A DNA stretch of 64,000 bases from Paenibacillus sp. VTT E-133291 (GCF_002264395.1 NZ_NFVA01000017.1:1-64000), one strand, 5' to 3'. Numbered from the stretch's first letter, positions 9,250-18,838 are shown. The notes: generated from the sequence alone by a model not told the origin. Made by a program: numbers and translations.

Positions 9250-11001
9250 CTAGATGTCATCCATATTATTGTCAGTTAGCGGTAGCAACCACTGAAGTTT
9301 AACCTGTAGTCCTCCAAGTGATGATGGTGCAATCGTCAATCCTGCATCCTCACCAAAACGCAGCCGCATTCTCTGATGCACATTCCAAAGCCCGCAGCCC
9401 ATTTCTTCATCCATCGCTTTGCCTAGCTTATTTTCCAATACGATAATTTCCTCCGGGGTCATGCCTTTTCCGTCATCCTCAACCGTTAATGTCATAACTC
9501 TTCCGTTGCATGTGCCCGTAATTCGCACCAGCCCCTCTTTAGAGACAGGCTCAATTCCATGGATAACCGCATTCTCGACCAAAGGCTGAAGAACCAACGG
9601 AGGAAGATCCCGTTTCCGCATTTGCGGTGGGATAAGAACTTCATATTGAAGTCTGCTCATCCTCATTTTTTGGATCTCTAGATAGTGAGTCACAAATTCC
9701 GTTTCTTCAGATAAAGCGACAAGATCGCGTTCTTGGCGGGTCGTATATCTGTAATACCGGGATAAATTATGCGACATACCGACGACAGCACCCATATTAT
9801 CGAGCTTCGCCATACTCGTAATAAAGGAGAAGCAATTATAGAAGAAATGCGGATTGATCTGAGATTGAAGCTGCTTTAATCTGGCTTCCCTAACATGGAT
9901 TTTTTCCATTAACACATTCTCGATCAGCTTCTGAATCTGTTCCACCATGCTATTAAACCTTCCGGACAGGAAGCTGAACTCATTTTTACCTTTGATCTCC
10001 ACCCGCGCAGAGTAGTCTCCTTGCTTCAACCTCTGGAAGCCTCCAACCAATAATCTAACGGGCACCTGCACCTGCACATATAGTAGATAGGCTACGAGAC
10101 AGCTCATTAATAACAATGCACCAATAGCAAAATAAAATAAGCGATTGGAGGTTTGGATTGGATGCAGTATTTCTGACAGCGGCATATAGTCGATCAAATA
10201 CCAGCCCATTTTATCCGAATAGACTATGTTTACACTGTAGGACTCACCATTAATGTTCACTGTACGATTTTCGCTTTGCTTCAACTGCTCTTGCTCCAGC
10301 CTATTTACCAATTCATTAGCTAGCAGCTTGTCAGCACTACGGTTAAAGATAAGTCCAGTACCCTGTTTATAATAAAAAGGATCTCTCCTGCCATCACTTT
10401 TAAATTTATCCAGCATATCTTCAATGTTTCGGCTGTCAAACTCCACCTTCATAATCGTATTGGCCTTTTCAGGAGTGAACTCTGACATGAAGGGGGTAAA
10501 AGAAAACCAAGAGAACACAAAATGGTCGCCATCCTGCTCAATGATCTTTTCTACATGCCAGCCTGACTTTACTTCCCGCTTCAAATCCTCATCCGAATAT
10601 GGTAAAGCATCATTCTCTGACACCATTCGGTGGATCGACGGTGAATATAGATACAACTTACTCTTCCAGTTGGAGGAGCTTTCCTGAATACTGATTTTGG
10701 TCTGAATCCGCTTAATCAAATTTATTGCATCCAGGTTCAAATGTGTCCCCTTTAAATAAGTATCCTTTAAGCTCAAAATATCAGGATCATGAATGAGCAG
10801 GATCGGCCAGGAGGACAACAGCTCCATATTACTCTCGACTTGATTCTGAAAAAAACTGAGCTGATTGCTGTTCGAAGTATTTAACTCCGTACGTAGCACA
10901 TCCGTGGTCGTCTTATTGGAATAGAAATAGAGGATCGTAATAGGAATCAGCATGATGACCATGATACTTACGATTTTGGTAAATAAATTATATCTATACA
11001 C
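9250..11001 (-). CDS. YesM-type membrane sensor histidine kinase
   Basis: A 583-residue kinase with one membrane segment near residues 8-28, a large extracellular sensor region (about 30-285), a second segment near 288-308 and a HAMP linker to about 360. The His_kinase motif has the phosphoacceptor His385 in INPHFFYN. The ATP-binding part shows NAVIHGIEP (N box) and DDGKGM (G box). This is the usual sensor for AraC-type response regulators that control sugar importers in Paenibacillus. It is the first gene of the pair and is followed by its regulator after eight bases. The extracellular domain presumably senses galactan-derived sugars directly or through the binding protein, which is an inference. 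Confidence 0.92.
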   Translation of the reverse strand: MYRYNLFTKIVSIMVIMLIPITILYFYSNKTTTDVLRTELNTSNSNQLSFFQNQVESNMELLSSWPILLIHDPDILSLKDTYLKGTHLNLDAINLIKRIQTKISIQESSSNWKSKLYLYSPSIHRMVSENDALPYSDEDLKREVKSGWHVEKIIEQDGDHFVFSWFSFTPFMSEFTPEKANTIMKVEFDSRNIEDMLDKFKSDGRRDPFYYKQGTGLIFNRSADKLLANELVNRLEQEQLKQSENRTVNINGESYSVNIVYSDKMGWYLIDYMPLSEILHPIQTSNRLFYFAIGALLLMSCLVAYLLYVQVQVPVRLLVGGFQRLKQGDYSARVEIKGKNEFSFLSGRFNSMVEQIQKLIENVLMEKIHVREARLKQLQSQINPHFFYNCFSFITSMAKLDNMGAVVGMSHNLSRYYRYTTRQERDLVALSEETEFVTHYLEIQKMRMSRLQYEVLIPPQMRKRDLPPLVLQPLVENAVIHGIEPVSKEGLVRITGTCNGRVMTLTVEDDGKGMTPEEIIVLENKLGKAMDEEMGCGLWNVHQRMRLRFGEDAGLTIAPSSLGGLQVKLQWLLPLTDNNMDDI

Positions 11002-11220
11002 TTTCCTTCACACTCCGACTCAAATGTCATAGCCTCTATTGTACAAATAATCTTCATTAACGCATAGATAATTTCTCCCCGCACAATGAGGTAGACAGGT
11101 GATAGCTTGTTCAAGCACTGTTATCGTCCTCTCTATTGTAAAGGCTTAAATTATTACGCTATATGCTACGTACGAAACATTTCTGCAGTTTTTGCAGTCT
11201 AATGTATTGTTGAGACATAC

Positions 11221-11265
11221 AAAAAGGGATGATCCGAAAGCCTCTAGGCATTCAGTCATCCCTTT
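11221..11265 (-). terminator. Terminator of the EamA transporter gene
   Basis: A 10-bp perfect stem (11265-11256 against 11232-11223) ends in a T-run on the minus strand. It lies in the 302-base gap between the transporter and the kinase gene. The rest of that gap (11002-11220) holds the AAGGAAAG ribosome site of the kinase and no other recognisable element. Confidence 0.75.
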
Positions 11266-11303
11266 ATACTTTATTTAGTTCAATCTATACAATCAGAGTC
11301 TGT

Positions 11304-12263
11304 TCAGAGCGTTTGTGCTTTAGATTGTTGACTCGATATAAAGAATAAAGCAGTCCAGATCAACGCGAACCCGATAATTTGCGGTAGGGTGACGAGCTGC
11401 TGGAATACGATCCAGTTAATGATTACTCCCGTCATAGGAAAGCTTAGTTCAGCCAATGTAGCGAAGGAAGCTTTGGTAGTGCTGAGTCCTTTGTAATACA
11501 TTAGCATACTGAGCAGTCCTGGCAGCAAAGCCTGCAGCAACAAATTAATGGCTATGGCAGCAGATGCACCAAATCCACCATTAATCTGCCAAGGAGCCCC
11601 TTCTAATGTGGTGATTACGAAAAGCAGCGGCAGCGCCATTATAAATCTTAGGGAAGTCACTGTCTCATATTTCATAGACCCAAGCAGATAACGTCCCATT
11701 ACTGTCGAGCCACCCCATAATGCGGCCGCTCCTAAGGCCATCAGACTGCTAACACCGATAAAGTTGTTCACATGTCCGAATGGAATACTCCAGCCAAAGG
11801 TCAGCAGGTAGGTTCCTACCAGAGCCACAGTAATGAGGATCCCGAAATTTTTAGGCAGACGTTCTTTAAGAATTAAGGCTGCAAGACCGATAGCGAATAT
11901 CGGCTGAAGCTTTTGCAGCAACAGCACAGCATTTAAATCCCCACTGGAGAGTGCCATCGTAAATAGAATTGTTGCCCCGGCAGAACCTCCCCAGGAAACA
12001 ATTAGCAAAGCTCCAATCTGGCGGAATCCAATACCTTTTAGCTCCGCCCGGTGACGCCAAAGAACAGGGGAAGCAGCCAAGAAAAGCACCACATGCTCCA
12101 AAAGAACAATTTGCGATGAGGTCAAGGATTTTAAGAGGATAATACGAAAGAGCGGATCCACACCCCATAGTGCTGCACCGAACACAACGAGCCAAAAACC
12201 ACTGCGTAACGGCGACGTGCTGCTTACCTTATTAGCTGATGTTGAAGCTGTTACATTACTCAT
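11304..12263 (-). CDS. EamA/DMT transporter under FMN riboswitch, probable riboflavin importer
   Basis: A 319-residue protein with ten predicted membrane segments in two EamA repeats (about 20-155 and 170-310), a family of drug/metabolite transporters. Its leader carries a full FMN riboswitch and a rho-independent terminator, so expression should fall when FMN is abundant. Riboswitch-controlled EamA-like proteins (the RibN and ImpX types) are known or predicted riboflavin importers, so riboflavin uptake is the best guess here. No rib biosynthesis gene is nearby. The first 19 residues are a polar Ser/Thr-rich extension. Substrate and direction cannot be read from the sequence. Confidence 0.85.
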   Translation of the reverse strand: MSNVTASTSANKVSSTSPLRSGFWLVVFGAALWGVDPLFRIILLKSLTSSQIVLLEHVVLFLAASPVLWRHRAELKGIGFRQIGALLIVSWGGSAGATILFTMALSSGDLNAVLLLQKLQPIFAIGLAALILKERLPKNFGILITVALVGTYLLTFGWSIPFGHVNNFIGVSSLMALGAAALWGGSTVMGRYLLGSMKYETVTSLRFIMALPLLFVITTLEGAPWQINGGFGASAAIAINLLLQALLPGLLSMLMYYKGLSTTKASFATLAELSFPMTGVIINWIVFQQLVTLPQIIGFALIWTALFFISSQQSKAQTL

Positions 12264-12305
12264 AATTCCATTCTCCTTGTCGATACAAACCCTCGATAAG
12301 AGACC

Positions 12306-12344
12306 AAAAACCCCCGAATCACCATAAAAGGTCGACTCGGGGGC
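12306..12344 (-). terminator. Riboswitch expression-platform terminator
   Basis: On the minus strand a CCCCCGAGTC / GATTCGGGGG stem (12343-12334 and 12320-12311) is followed by TTTTT (12310-12306). It lies between the FMN aptamer and the transporter start, the position of a transcription-attenuating platform. Confidence 0.85.
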
Positions 12345-12392
12345 ATTATCAATAAAGACGTACAGGATAGACTCCTAGCGCCTTTATCTTAT

Positions 12393-12536
12393 GATCCTCT
12401 CCCATCCGGACTTTACCGTCGGCTCTGGATTCACACCAGATCAGTCACTTCTCTGCAAGCAGAACAAGTGAGTCGCGGGCTTAGTTCGCTTTGAACATTA
12501 CCGCCGGTTGGGAATTTCACCCTACCCCGAGAATCT
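12393..12536 (-). ncRNA. FMN riboswitch (RFN element)
   Basis: Read on the minus strand, the conserved RFN blocks appear in order: CTCGGGGTAGGGTGAAATTC (12533-12514), the ACCGGCGGTAAT block, the GCCCGCGACTC block, the variable arm, GAATCCAGAGCCGACGGTAA and AGTCCGGATGGGAGAGGATC. The outer P1 stem can pair. This aptamer binds FMN. About 50 bases separate it from the terminator hairpin that would form when FMN is bound. Confidence 0.95.
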
Positions 12537-12600
12537 TGTATTCCGTTGTTTTTTTCACAATCTCAGAATAAACCTCTTCTTGCCATTCGTCCAGTACTTT

Positions 12601-12625
12601 ATGAAAATATACATAAAATTTTCAT
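12601..12625. repeat. Short AT-rich inverted repeat in the divergent region
   Basis: ATGAAAAT and ATTTTCAT arms of eight bases are separated by nine bases. The element lies between the riboswitch and the PstS-like gene and could be an operator, but nothing links it to a known regulator and AT-rich palindromes arise easily by chance. Confidence 0.3.
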
Positions 12626-12690
12626 GTATTACAGCTTTTTATTACATATTTTTTTCGTTATTGTTCTACTGTCTCATCCACAAAAATCTG

Positions 12691-12696
12691 TATAAT
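12691..12696 (+). promoter_or_regulatory. Candidate -10 element of the PstS-like gene
   Basis: A perfect TATAAT 52 bases before the start codon. No convincing -35 lies 16-18 bases upstream. Confidence 0.4.
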
Positions 12697-12747
12697 GAAA
12701 TTATGTTTATTTTTCCATAGTTTAGGAATTTTTCTAAGGAGGTTGTT

Positions 12748-13938
12748 ATGAAGAAATCATTTTGGATGAAGGAGTCATTCTGGACGAAGCTATTGTTCTC
12801 CTTTTTTGCGGTCGGAGTCATAGCTTTTTTAGGATTCATAGGTTCGATAATTACTGCGCTTTTCGGGGGGCTTATCTTTTATACTCCTCTTGTGGCGATT
12901 TTATCTGTGGTAATAGCCATTTACGTTGTACTCCTTATATTTGATTTGTTGTCCCGAAAAACAAGCAATATAATATTGCTATCCATCCTCGGACTTAGTG
13001 TGCTCGTAACCGCAGGATATGAGATCAAGCAAGCATATACTAACAGCATTGCCACGGTCGATGATCGGGAGGTCAATCTCGTACAATATGAACCCTTTGC
13101 TGAGAATACGAAAGCAGTGAAATTAGACAAACCTTCTGCCTATAGTATCGATAGCAATCCACCCAAGCTGGATGGTGCAACCGCACTTTACCCACTGTAT
13201 TCAGCTTTCGTGCAATCTGCTTATCCTGCGGGCAATTATAAACCATATGATTTTCAAATCGGCCAAGTAATTTGCAGCAGCACACCGGAAGCTTACAAAA
13301 GACTAATTGAAGGTGAGACCGATATTATTTTTGTGGCTGCTCCTTCTCTTGCTCAGCAAAAACATGCGAAGCGAAAAGGCGTCGAGCTGAAGCTCACACC
13401 TATTGGGCGCGAGGCTTTCGTATTTTTTGTGAATAAACGAAACGAAGTGACTGGACTTTCTACCGCCCAGCTTAAAGATATCTACGCAGGCAAGATCACC
13501 AATTGGAAAGATGTAGGCGGAGCTAATAACCGTATTCGCGCTTTTCAACGGCCAGAGGATAGTGGGAGCCAGACGATGCTGCAAAAGTTTATGGGAGATA
13601 CCACACTCATGACACCACCTAAGGAAGACGTCGCAGATATTATGAGCGGAATCATTAAACAAACATCCAGCTATCGCAATTATAAAAATGCGCTCGGGTA
13701 CAGCTTCTTATTCTACGCCTCAGAAATGAATCAAAGCGGGGAAATTGCACTACTCGCCATAGATGGTGTTAAGCCCGACAAAGAGAGTATTCGTAGTGGA
13801 CAGTACCCTTTGGCTACAGAATTTTATGCTGTGACTGCCGGAAGTGACAACCCCAATATTCAGCCCTTTCTAGATTGGATGCAATCTGCTCAGGGTCAGG
13901 AATTGGTAGAAAAAACGGGTTATACTTCTTTGAAATAA
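12748..13938 (+). CDS. Membrane-anchored PstS-like substrate-binding protein
   Basis: A 396-residue protein. The first 95 residues contain three hydrophobic segments (about 16-42, 46-66 and 73-92). The rest is a PBP-like domain of the phosphate-binding PstS group, with DGATALYPLYSAFV, the EGETDIIFVAAPS segment, LKDIYAGKITNWKDVGG and the RPEDSGSQTM phosphate-loop-like motif. The domain is expected outside the cell, held by the membrane segments instead of a lipid anchor. No pstC, pstA or pstB lies next to it, so a sensory or scavenging role is as likely as transport. AAGGAGG precedes the ATG. The ligand may be phosphate or another oxyanion. Confidence 0.8.
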   Translation: MKKSFWMKESFWTKLLFSFFAVGVIAFLGFIGSIITALFGGLIFYTPLVAILSVVIAIYVVLLIFDLLSRKTSNIILLSILGLSVLVTAGYEIKQAYTNSIATVDDREVNLVQYEPFAENTKAVKLDKPSAYSIDSNPPKLDGATALYPLYSAFVQSAYPAGNYKPYDFQIGQVICSSTPEAYKRLIEGETDIIFVAAPSLAQQKHAKRKGVELKLTPIGREAFVFFVNKRNEVTGLSTAQLKDIYAGKITNWKDVGGANNRIRAFQRPEDSGSQTMLQKFMGDTTLMTPPKEDVADIMSGIIKQTSSYRNYKNALGYSFLFYASEMNQSGEIALLAIDGVKPDKESIRSGQYPLATEFYAVTAGSDNPNIQPFLDWMQSAQGQELVEKTGYTSLK

Positions 13939-13950
13939 AATATTGTTAGG

Positions 13951-13990
13951 GAAAGAGAGCTAACCCAAATGTTTGGGAAAGCTCTCTTTT
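13951..13990 (+). terminator. Terminator after the PstS-like gene
   Basis: A perfect AAAGAGAGCT / AGCTCTCTTT stem (13952-13961, 13980-13989), with a smaller ACCCAAATGTTTGGG hairpin inside the loop, followed by a T-rich run. Confidence 0.8.
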
Positions 13991-14145
13991 CGCTTTTTCT
14001 ACCGAAATTTTTCCTTTTTCACTCTAAAAGAGCGCAACTTTTGGAAACTATTGTCGTTTAAGAATTATATACGCTGAAACTGCATCAAAGGAAGAAAAAG
14101 TAAGAATTGCTAGAAACCAAGAAACGGGGATGGTAGGGATTGCAG

Positions 14146-15639
14146 ATGAAGAAGTTTGGTTTTTTGGCGTTACTGCTGCTTTTGTTGGTGCTGGTTCATC
14201 CAGGAACTGGTTATGCCGGCTCTGCAGAGACACACATCAATCTAGACGGCAATGATCTTAAGATTTCTAAAGAAGCACAAGTTCAAATTGTAAATGGAAG
14301 CGTGATGGTTCCACTTCGCCTCGTTACGGAGCAGCTTGGTTATACCGTGAAATGGGATAATGTGACCAAGACTGCAACCATTGAGCAAAAGGGAACGACA
14401 TTAAAGCTTATCGTGAATAATGCGATGGCAGAGGCTTCGGGGAAACAGGTGAAACTGGACAACCCTCCTTTTCTAAGTGGCAACACGACCCTCGTTCCTT
14501 TAAGATTTGTTGGTGAACAGACAGGAACTACTGTAGGTTGGGATAATGTGACCAAAACGGTCTACTTAACTTCTCCAGTGCCAGAGATTGGCGGAAGCGA
14601 TCCAGAAATTACAGTTCCAGACACTTCTGTAACCGCACCCTCTGATAATGGATCCAACGGTAACACAGCAACCGACGGAAATTCCTCAACGGCCGTCACA
14701 AATCTTAGCTTTGTTGATAATAAACTAATCGTTGCGGTGAACGGTAGTGTAACACCTAATGTATTCACAATGACAGATAAAGACCGAATTGTCGTAGATT
14801 TACCGAATACCAGCTTTGGCGACAGCTTTCATCAGAACCTTTCTGTCGGAAAAAACCAAAGTGGGCAGTTGACGATTACCGAATATCCTAACGTCTCAAC
14901 CATTCGTTATTCATTATTCAGTAGTTCTCCCTCTACGATCCGGATCGTGATTGATCTGAACAGCGCGAATAACTACAGTGTAACAAATGCTAACGATGGA
15001 CTTATTATAGTGGATCTAAATGGGACAAGCACCACGCCTCCTGCAACCACTGTACCAGAAGTACCGGTTACAACGCCTCCACCTTCAACCGGCAACACAG
15101 ACAAGAAGATAATCGTCATTGATGCAGGACATGGTGGGAAAGATCCTGGCACCGGAAGTAACCGAAAAGAGAAGGATTTCACCTTGCCAACAGCACTGAA
15201 AATTGCAGAACTACTAAAGAAAGAGCCAAATATTGAGGTTGTGCTCACTCGAAGTGATGATACATACCCGACCCTACAGGACAGATCCAACCTCGCCAAT
15301 AAGGTAAAAGCAGATTTGTTCATCTCTGTTCATGCCAATAGTATCCCAGTGGGCAGTAAGAGCAATCCTAGTGGTACAGAGACCTATTACACACGTAAAG
15401 ATAGTTTATTATTCGCGCAAACCGTTCATAAATATCTTACTGTTGCTACAGGTCTTCAGGATCGAGGGGTTCGTCAAGCGAATTATCATGTAACAAGAGA
15501 AACTAAAATGCCAGCCATTTTATTAGAATGTGGTTACTTAAGTAATACCAAGGACGAAGGATTACTCTTCACCGTGGATGTACAGAATAGGATAGCCGAA
15601 GCAGTAGTTCTAGGGATAAAGGAATATTTAGGTCGATAG
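14146..15639 (+). CDS. N-acetylmuramoyl-L-alanine amidase with stalk and AMIN domains
   Basis: About 497 residues. Signal peptide 1-25; an N-terminal copper amine oxidase-like domain (about 28-145, two repeats ending in WDNVTKT); a low-complexity linker; an AMIN domain (about 185-290); a Pro/Thr linker; and a C-terminal Amidase_3 domain (about 320-497). Zinc ligands are His in IDAGHGGKDPG, Glu in RKEKD and His in SVHAN; the catalytic Glu is in LECGYLSN. It cleaves the bond between muramic acid and the stem peptide in the cell wall. TAGGGA fits the ATG at 14146 better than the TTG at 14140. It stands alone between terminators. Confidence 0.92.
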   Translation: MKKFGFLALLLLLLVLVHPGTGYAGSAETHINLDGNDLKISKEAQVQIVNGSVMVPLRLVTEQLGYTVKWDNVTKTATIEQKGTTLKLIVNNAMAEASGKQVKLDNPPFLSGNTTLVPLRFVGEQTGTTVGWDNVTKTVYLTSPVPEIGGSDPEITVPDTSVTAPSDNGSNGNTATDGNSSTAVTNLSFVDNKLIVAVNGSVTPNVFTMTDKDRIVVDLPNTSFGDSFHQNLSVGKNQSGQLTITEYPNVSTIRYSLFSSSPSTIRIVIDLNSANNYSVTNANDGLIIVDLNGTSTTPPATTVPEVPVTTPPPSTGNTDKKIIVIDAGHGGKDPGTGSNRKEKDFTLPTALKIAELLKKEPNIEVVLTRSDDTYPTLQDRSNLANKVKADLFISVHANSIPVGSKSNPSGTETYYTRKDSLLFAQTVHKYLTVATGLQDRGVRQANYHVTRETKMPAILLECGYLSNTKDEGLLFTVDVQNRIAEAVVLGIKEYLGR

Positions 15640-15642
15640 AAA

Positions 15643-15687
15643 AAAGAGGAGCTTCAAAGCCACCAATTGGCTTTGAAGCTCCTCTTT
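15643..15687. terminator. Strong bidirectional terminator
   Basis: A 20-bp perfect stem (15643-15662 against 15668-15687) with a five-base loop, A-rich before and T-rich after. It separates the converging amidase and VOC genes. Confidence 0.9.
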
Positions 15688-15695
15688 CTATTTAT

Positions 15696-16097
15696 TCATG
15701 TTTGTTCATTCCAAACACTCATTCGTTCTCTTAGATTAGAAGTGTGCAGCTCTAACTGAATCCCATCTGGATCGAGAAAGTTGACTGTCCAGCCTACTCC
15801 CCTTTTAACAGGTCCTCTAATGATTCGTACTTCGTGGGTACGGAGTACCTGTACTGCCTCCTCGAAATGTTCTTCCGCTATACTAAAAGCAATGTGGTCT
15901 ATCCCAATTACATTGCTCATTAATTCAATGTATTTTGGCTTTTCAATGAGGCAAATCCATGCGCTCCCCCATTCCAGATAAGCATCTGTATTCCCTTTGT
16001 GAATTAGCTGAAGACCCAAAATACCCGTATAGAAATTCAATGAACGTGATAAATCACTCACATTTACCGTCACATGATTAAATCCTTGAATTTTCAT
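15696..16097 (-). CDS. VOC family metalloprotein, FosB/FosX-like
   Basis: A 133-residue glyoxalase/fosfomycin-resistance fold protein made of two beta-alpha-beta repeats. The likely metal ligands are His8 (FNHVTVNV), His68 (IDHIAF) and Glu116 (LELHT), the positions used by FosB-type thiol transferases. The C-terminal FLDPDGIQLELHT and the following RERMSVW segment also resemble FosB. It is the last gene of an AI-2E/esterase/VOC run, 23 bases after the esterase. Fosfomycin inactivation is possible, but other VOC functions (dioxygenase, lyase) cannot be excluded from the sequence. Confidence 0.75.
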   Translation of the reverse strand: MKIQGFNHVTVNVSDLSRSLNFYTGILGLQLIHKGNTDAYLEWGSAWICLIEKPKYIELMSNVIGIDHIAFSIAEEHFEEAVQVLRTHEVRIIRGPVKRGVGWTVNFLDPDGIQLELHTSNLRERMSVWNEQT

Positions 16098-16120
16098 CCC
16101 CGTTCATCCCCTCAGACTTC

Positions 16121-17593
16121 TCAAACCAGAATAGAGACAATTCTCTTGCGTTTCTCTGAATCGGGATCTTGAGTTACTCGCATCTCCTCATCAAAGATCA
16201 GTGTAGGACGTTCTTCCAGATTATACTCAGGCCATGATAGCTCAGATGTAGCCGGGTTTCCACGATGAGCAAAGGCAATCCATGCCGCATGCATACTTTT
16301 AGCCAATTTTTGCATCCCCGGTGTAATTTCCGCGCCCAAGCGAGTTACATGAGACAAATTATTAAAAGCATAGACAATTTCCGCACCATGTACAGCTTTA
16401 TTTAACAATGGATGGCCAGGGACCGTCCCATCAAAACGATACATCCACACAGGCGCATAGGCCAATTGATTCTCAGCTAAGGATATAGAAGTACCCCAGA
16501 AATATAGATCCGTTAGAATCTCCGCCTGTCCTTCCCATGTAGAAGAATAGTGGCTGGCAACCTCCGCCAGACTTCCAGTTCCCATCATCTGCTCCAGTGC
16601 CTTGAGCGATTCATCAAAGTCTGCACCTGGTGTCTCTCCCCTGAAAAATAAATTACCCTCATCTCGATTGGTTCCAATCAACAACGGAATCCCCTGGGCC
16701 GATCCTTCTGCCACAGCCTGTGCAGGATCTATAGGAAGCGTATCCCCATCAATGACAGGCTGAAATAACATGCCTATTGAACCACCCGTTAATTTAATGG
16801 TCATTCTTGTGGCTGCGTCTATAATTTGTTCCGCTGAGAAAGTATTAAGTAGGCTAGTATCTCCATCAGGGGAAATGCCTAGTTCAGTAAGTAATGCTAC
16901 AGCAATATCTTTTCCTTGCTGATTTGGCAAAGTTTGAGCAGCCCCACTTTGCATGATCGCTCCAGCAAATAATCCCTTTGCAGCAGGCATAGCCAGAAGG
17001 GCTGCGATACTCATACTGCCAGCTGATTCTCCAAATACCGTAACTCGCTGAGGGTCGCCTCCAAAGGCGGCAATATTATGCTTTACCCATTCCAGCCCGG
17101 CAATTTGATCCAGCAAGCCTTGATTAGACGCAAATCCATCACCAAGCGAAGACAGATGCATAAAACCAAACGGTCCCAGTCGATAATTAATCGTCACCAG
17201 GACTACATTTCCATTCTTCGCGAAGCTAGTGCCATCAAACTGTGGCTGACTTCCCGCACCTGTCACAAATGTCCCCCCGTGAATCCAGAACATTACAGGA
17301 AGTGCCTCGCCTGAGGATGCAGGTGACCATACATTTAAATATAAACAATCTTCAGAATGACGAGGTGTTAATCCACCGAAACGCGTACCTCTCGTATCCG
17401 CTGGCTGATGGCTAACTGGACCAAATTCAGAAGCATCTCTAATTCCGCTCCAAGCTTCTGGTGGCTGCGGCGCACGAAATCGAAGCTCTCCAACTGGTGG
17501 AGCGGCAAAAGGGATTCCACGCCAAACGTTCACGCCATCCTCCTCTCGTCCTTGAAGCTTACCGTAAGAGGTTACTGCTATCGGTCCTACCAT
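16121..17593 (-). CDS. Type B carboxylesterase (PnbA-like)
   Basis: A 490-residue alpha/beta hydrolase of the para-nitrobenzyl esterase group. The catalytic triad is Ser190 in GESAGS, Glu312 in NRDEGN and His402 in VHGAEIVYAF; the oxyanion hole is the HGGTFVTG segment near 105. There is no signal peptide, so it is cytoplasmic. It lies 19 bases after the AI-2E family gene and 23 before the VOC gene, so the three are probably cotranscribed. The natural ester substrate is unknown. Confidence 0.9.
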   Translation of the reverse strand: MVGPIAVTSYGKLQGREEDGVNVWRGIPFAAPPVGELRFRAPQPPEAWSGIRDASEFGPVSHQPADTRGTRFGGLTPRHSEDCLYLNVWSPASSGEALPVMFWIHGGTFVTGAGSQPQFDGTSFAKNGNVVLVTINYRLGPFGFMHLSSLGDGFASNQGLLDQIAGLEWVKHNIAAFGGDPQRVTVFGESAGSMSIAALLAMPAAKGLFAGAIMQSGAAQTLPNQQGKDIAVALLTELGISPDGDTSLLNTFSAEQIIDAATRMTIKLTGGSIGMLFQPVIDGDTLPIDPAQAVAEGSAQGIPLLIGTNRDEGNLFFRGETPGADFDESLKALEQMMGTGSLAEVASHYSSTWEGQAEILTDLYFWGTSISLAENQLAYAPVWMYRFDGTVPGHPLLNKAVHGAEIVYAFNNLSHVTRLGAEITPGMQKLAKSMHAAWIAFAHRGNPATSELSWPEYNLEERPTLIFDEEMRVTQDPDSEKRKRIVSILV

Positions 17594-17612
17594 TACATTT
17601 CACCCTTCCACA

Positions 17613-18767
17613 TTATTCCTTATTCTCTTCAATCTGCTTATACAATCCGGACTGGAACCGGAACCATTGAAAAATATGTGTAAATACAACCTTGAGCACC
17701 GCGTAACCAGGAACTGCAAGGATAATGCCAAGAACGCCGAACATTTTGCCGGCAAAAATAATCACAAAAATGATCGTGATCGGATGAATCTTCAATGTCT
17801 TGCCCATAATCTGCGGAGAGATAAACTTCCCTTCAATCAGCTGTACAGCCGTCCAAACGATGATCATCTTCAGCAGCATAAATGGTGAAGTGACCATGGC
17901 CACAATTAAGGCTGGTGTAATAGCAATTGCCGGACCCAAATAGGGAACAACTGCTGTACAAGCAGCGGCAATGGCAAGAACAAGTGAATACTCCAGACCA
18001 ATAATCAAATAGCCAATATAGAGCAGCGCACCAATGCAGCAGCTTACTATTATTTGCCCTCGAATATAGGAAGATACTTGCGCGTTCATTTCCGACATTA
18101 CCATCCGAGTCTGCGGCTGCAGCGCGGTAGGTACAAATTTCAAAATGTAATCTGGCAATCTTTTTCCATCACGAAGCAAGTAGAATAGAATAAACGGTGT
18201 CGTCACCACCGCCAGCACAATTTCCGTAACGGCTCCGACGAAGCTCCCTACGCCTGTTAGCGCATTATTCAGAAAAGAAGTGCCCCAAGCCGTAATTTTA
18301 CTGGTAATTTCACTTAGGTTGGTTCCTATACTGTCTTGAACTTGACCAAAGAATTCGCTTCCCGTCAGGTTCATAAATCGTTCCTGAATCAAGTCACTAT
18401 ACCTTGGAAAATCGTCAATCAAACCAGATAACTGCGTTCGAAGAATCGGAATCACCATCACCAGAATCAACGTAATAATACCCGCAATTAACAGATAGAG
18501 AATGATGATTGCATACACACGTTTCATCCTGAATCTATTTCCCATTAGGTCTACTAACGGATTCAGCAAGTAATAAGCGATACCAGATAGTAACAATGGT
18601 GCCGCCACCGTGTGCAGTAATACAGATATAGGCGTAAAAATAAACGGTATCTTTGAAAACACCAGGATAGTTACCCCAGTTAACAATAAAATAAGTAACG
18701 TTACCACAAATTTATTGTTCAGAAAAAACTTTTTAAACTTCCCCGGCCACACCTGCAGCCTCTCCAT
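17613..18767 (-). CDS. AI-2E family transporter
   Basis: About 384 residues with seven to eight membrane segments and the AI-2E family pattern: two N-terminal helical pairs, an extracytoplasmic amphipathic region (about 120-170), then the conserved [15 protein letters not shown], the [15 protein letters not shown] segment and [13 protein letters not shown]. Members export small molecules or exchange Na+ for H+ or Li+; the name does not prove autoinducer transport. The frame is open to a GTG at 18791, but GGGGGAGAGGG lies five bases before the ATG at 18767. Confidence 0.88.
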   Translation of the reverse strand: MERLQVWPGKFKKFFLNNKFVVTLLILLLTGVTILVFSKIPFIFTPISVLLHTVAAPLLLSGIAYYLLNPLVDLMGNRFRMKRVYAIIILYLLIAGIITLILVMVIPILRTQLSGLIDDFPRYSDLIQERFMNLTGSEFFGQVQDSIGTNLSEITSKITAWGTSFLNNALTGVGSFVGAVTEIVLAVVTTPFILFYLLRDGKRLPDYILKFVPTALQPQTRMVMSEMNAQVSSYIRGQIIVSCCIGALLYIGYLIIGLEYSLVLAIAAACTAVVPYLGPAIAITPALIVAMVTSPFMLLKMIIVWTAVQLIEGKFISPQIMGKTLKIHPITIIFVIIFAGKMFGVLGIILAVPGYAVLKVVFTHIFQWFRFQSGLYKQIEENKE

Positions 18768-18838
18768 CGAACCCTCTCCCCCATGCGCCACCTTATATGA
18801 AGTGTTATTTTATTCACTTTTTAATAGCATAGTCAACG

